DNA of 5,833 nt from Fidelibacterota bacterium REDSEA-S14_B6 (lineage in GTDB: Bacteria; Fidelibacterota; Marinisomatia; Marinisomatales; S15-B10), in assembly GCA_001626655.1 (NCBI GenBank), contig LUOC01000178.1, positions 1-5,833 of the forward strand, given 5' to 3'. Position numbers and translations under genes: made by a program. The notes below the pieces were generated by a model that ran no database searches, was not told the origin of the DNA, and saw only the letters and a program-made list of their open reading frames with translations. Of this stretch, positions 5,269 through 5,833 are shown in pieces (the first letter of the stretch is position 1; every line of letters begins with the position of its first letter).

Positions 5269-5833
5269 TCGAGTATCACAGCAGCGAAAGCTTCACCACC
5301 TCTCTGATCCAGAAGTTTGTCAAATTCACTGATCGCCTCTTCGTCCCGTTTGTAAGGATACGGAAGCCGGTGGACGACGTCGGGGAACGGGCCGAAGCCG
5401 TGCCTGTAAGGCATCTCCTTGTGGGTGAGTGCCATGGTCATGAGGCTCCGGCCGTGGAAGGCGTGTTCGAATACGATGGCGCCGGGCCGCTCCGTCCAGT
5501 ACCGCGCCACCTTCACGGCGTTCTCTACCGCCTCGGCGCCGCTGTTTACCAACAGTGATTTCTTTGCAAAATCGCCGGGAGTGATGTCGTTCAGCTTTTC
5601 CGCCAGCGCCACGTAGGGCTCATAGGGCGTCACCGTGAAGCAGAGGTGAGCATAGTCATCGATTTGCCGGCCGATCTCCCCCACAACCGCAGGGTGCCGA
5701 TGACCACTGTTCATGGCGCCAATACCGCCGGCGAAATCAATGAAAATATTGCCGTCCACATCGGTGATTGTGGTGCCCTCGGCCTTTGCGGCGAAGATGG
5801 GCGTCACTGAGGCGTGGCCGTTCACCACCGACT
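5262..5833 (-). CDS. gabT: GABA-transaminase-like (GabT/PuuE) aminotransferase, N-terminal fragment (5' end outside window)
   Basis: This is the first half of the same omega-aminotransferase. The frame is open to the right edge (…SVVNGHASVTPIF), and GabT proteins have about 20-30 residues ahead of this, so the GTG codons at 5828 and 5825 are probably internal and the true start is outside. Seen in order: DVDGNIFIDFAGGIGAMNSGHRHP (active-site entry region; 5771-5700), LVNSGAEAVENAVKVAR with the PLP-phosphate-binding Ser-Gly-Ala-Glu-Ala, and FEHAFHGRSLMTMALT, the aromatic/His-Gly-Arg block of the family. The match continues to AAVILE and then breaks: Cys and a TGA stop (5264-5262) follow in place of the conserved Pro-Val-Gln-Gly. 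It would be the first gene of the - strand cluster seen here, with its promoter outside the window. Confidence 0.8.
   Translation of the reverse strand, partial: SVVNGHASVTPIFAAKAEGTTITDVDGNIFIDFAGGIGAMNSGHRHPAVVGEIGRQIDDYAHLCFTVTPYEPYVALAEKLNDITPGDFAKKSLLVNSGAEAVENAVKVARYWTERPGAIVFEHAFHGRSLMTMALTHKEMPYRHGFGPFPDVVHRLPYPYKRDEEAISEFDKLLDQRGGEAFAAVILEC
5266..5275 (-). other. Out-of-frame deletion junction in the GabT-like gene
   Basis: The N-terminal frame reads GTG ATA CTC GAG (VILE) and the C-terminal frame GTG CTG ATT ATT (VLII), sharing the G at 5268. E. coli GabT has 28 residues between the equivalent Glu and this strand. Loss of about 85 bases (3n+1) fits both the missing residues and the frame change. 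The join falls inside the 8-bp palindrome ACTCGAGT (5267-5274). Confidence 0.72.

Noticed and set aside
4074..5275. Programmed bypassing, frameshifting or a mini-intron explaining the two split genes
   Set aside because: Those mechanisms require extra or intact coding sequence in the DNA; here conserved codons are absent, so no ribosomal or splicing event could restore them.
5826..5828. GTG at 5828 as the real start of the GabT-like gene
   Set aside because: The frame continues to the edge, homologues need some 20-30 more N-terminal residues, and too little sequence remains to see a ribosome binding site.

Overview
The window is a bacterial chromosomal segment with two convergent blocks that meet in a structured intergenic region. 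The left block, on the + strand, is the end of a division (dcw) cluster: the 3' part of ftsA, then a complete ftsZ with a strong AAGGAGG ribosome binding site and a clear intrinsic terminator. The right block, on the - strand, reads from the right edge towards the centre: a GABA-transaminase-type class III aminotransferase, a second class III aminotransferase of the glutamate-1-semialdehyde aminomutase (GSA-AM) type, and a complete FAD-dependent amine/amino-acid oxidase of the PuuB/OrdL (DAO) family. Their spacings (29 and 4 bases) suggest one operon whose promoter lies beyond the right edge.

Both aminotransferase genes are broken. Each is two ORFs in different frames, and in each the frame change coincides with missing family-conserved sequence: about 18 residues in the GSA-AM-like gene and about 28 in the GabT-like gene. 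Each therefore looks like an out-of-frame internal deletion (roughly 55 and 85 bases), not a single-base slip. Both lesions fall in the same stretch of the fold, around the conserved Glu-Pro just before the Asp that binds the PLP ring nitrogen, and both junctions sit in 8-bp palindromes with a TCGA core. Two pseudogenes, or two assembly gaps, are the candidate explanations. This is the most striking anomaly here. The oxidase and ftsZ are intact.

The 280 bases between ftsZ and the oxidase (1855-2134) hold, in order: the ftsZ terminator; a composite palindromic element of two related hairpin units in inverted orientation, each ending at the inside in ATCTCGTTA (a REP/BIME-like arrangement); and a 14-bp perfect hairpin placed to terminate the - strand operon. 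No gene is seen there.

The organism is a Gram-negative-type bacterium with moderately GC-rich coding sequence and a standard Shine-Dalgarno. FtsZ has a short acidic linker and the C-terminal peptide DLEIPAFLRQRQQ. I would guess an uncultured environmental lineage, perhaps near the FCB group, but the window has no decisive taxonomic marker. Functionally, ftsA/ftsZ build the Z ring. The right-hand cluster resembles amine catabolism: an oxidase that deaminates an amine or amino acid, plus PLP enzymes that move amino groups from omega-amino acids such as GABA. The exact substrate cannot be read from sequence.
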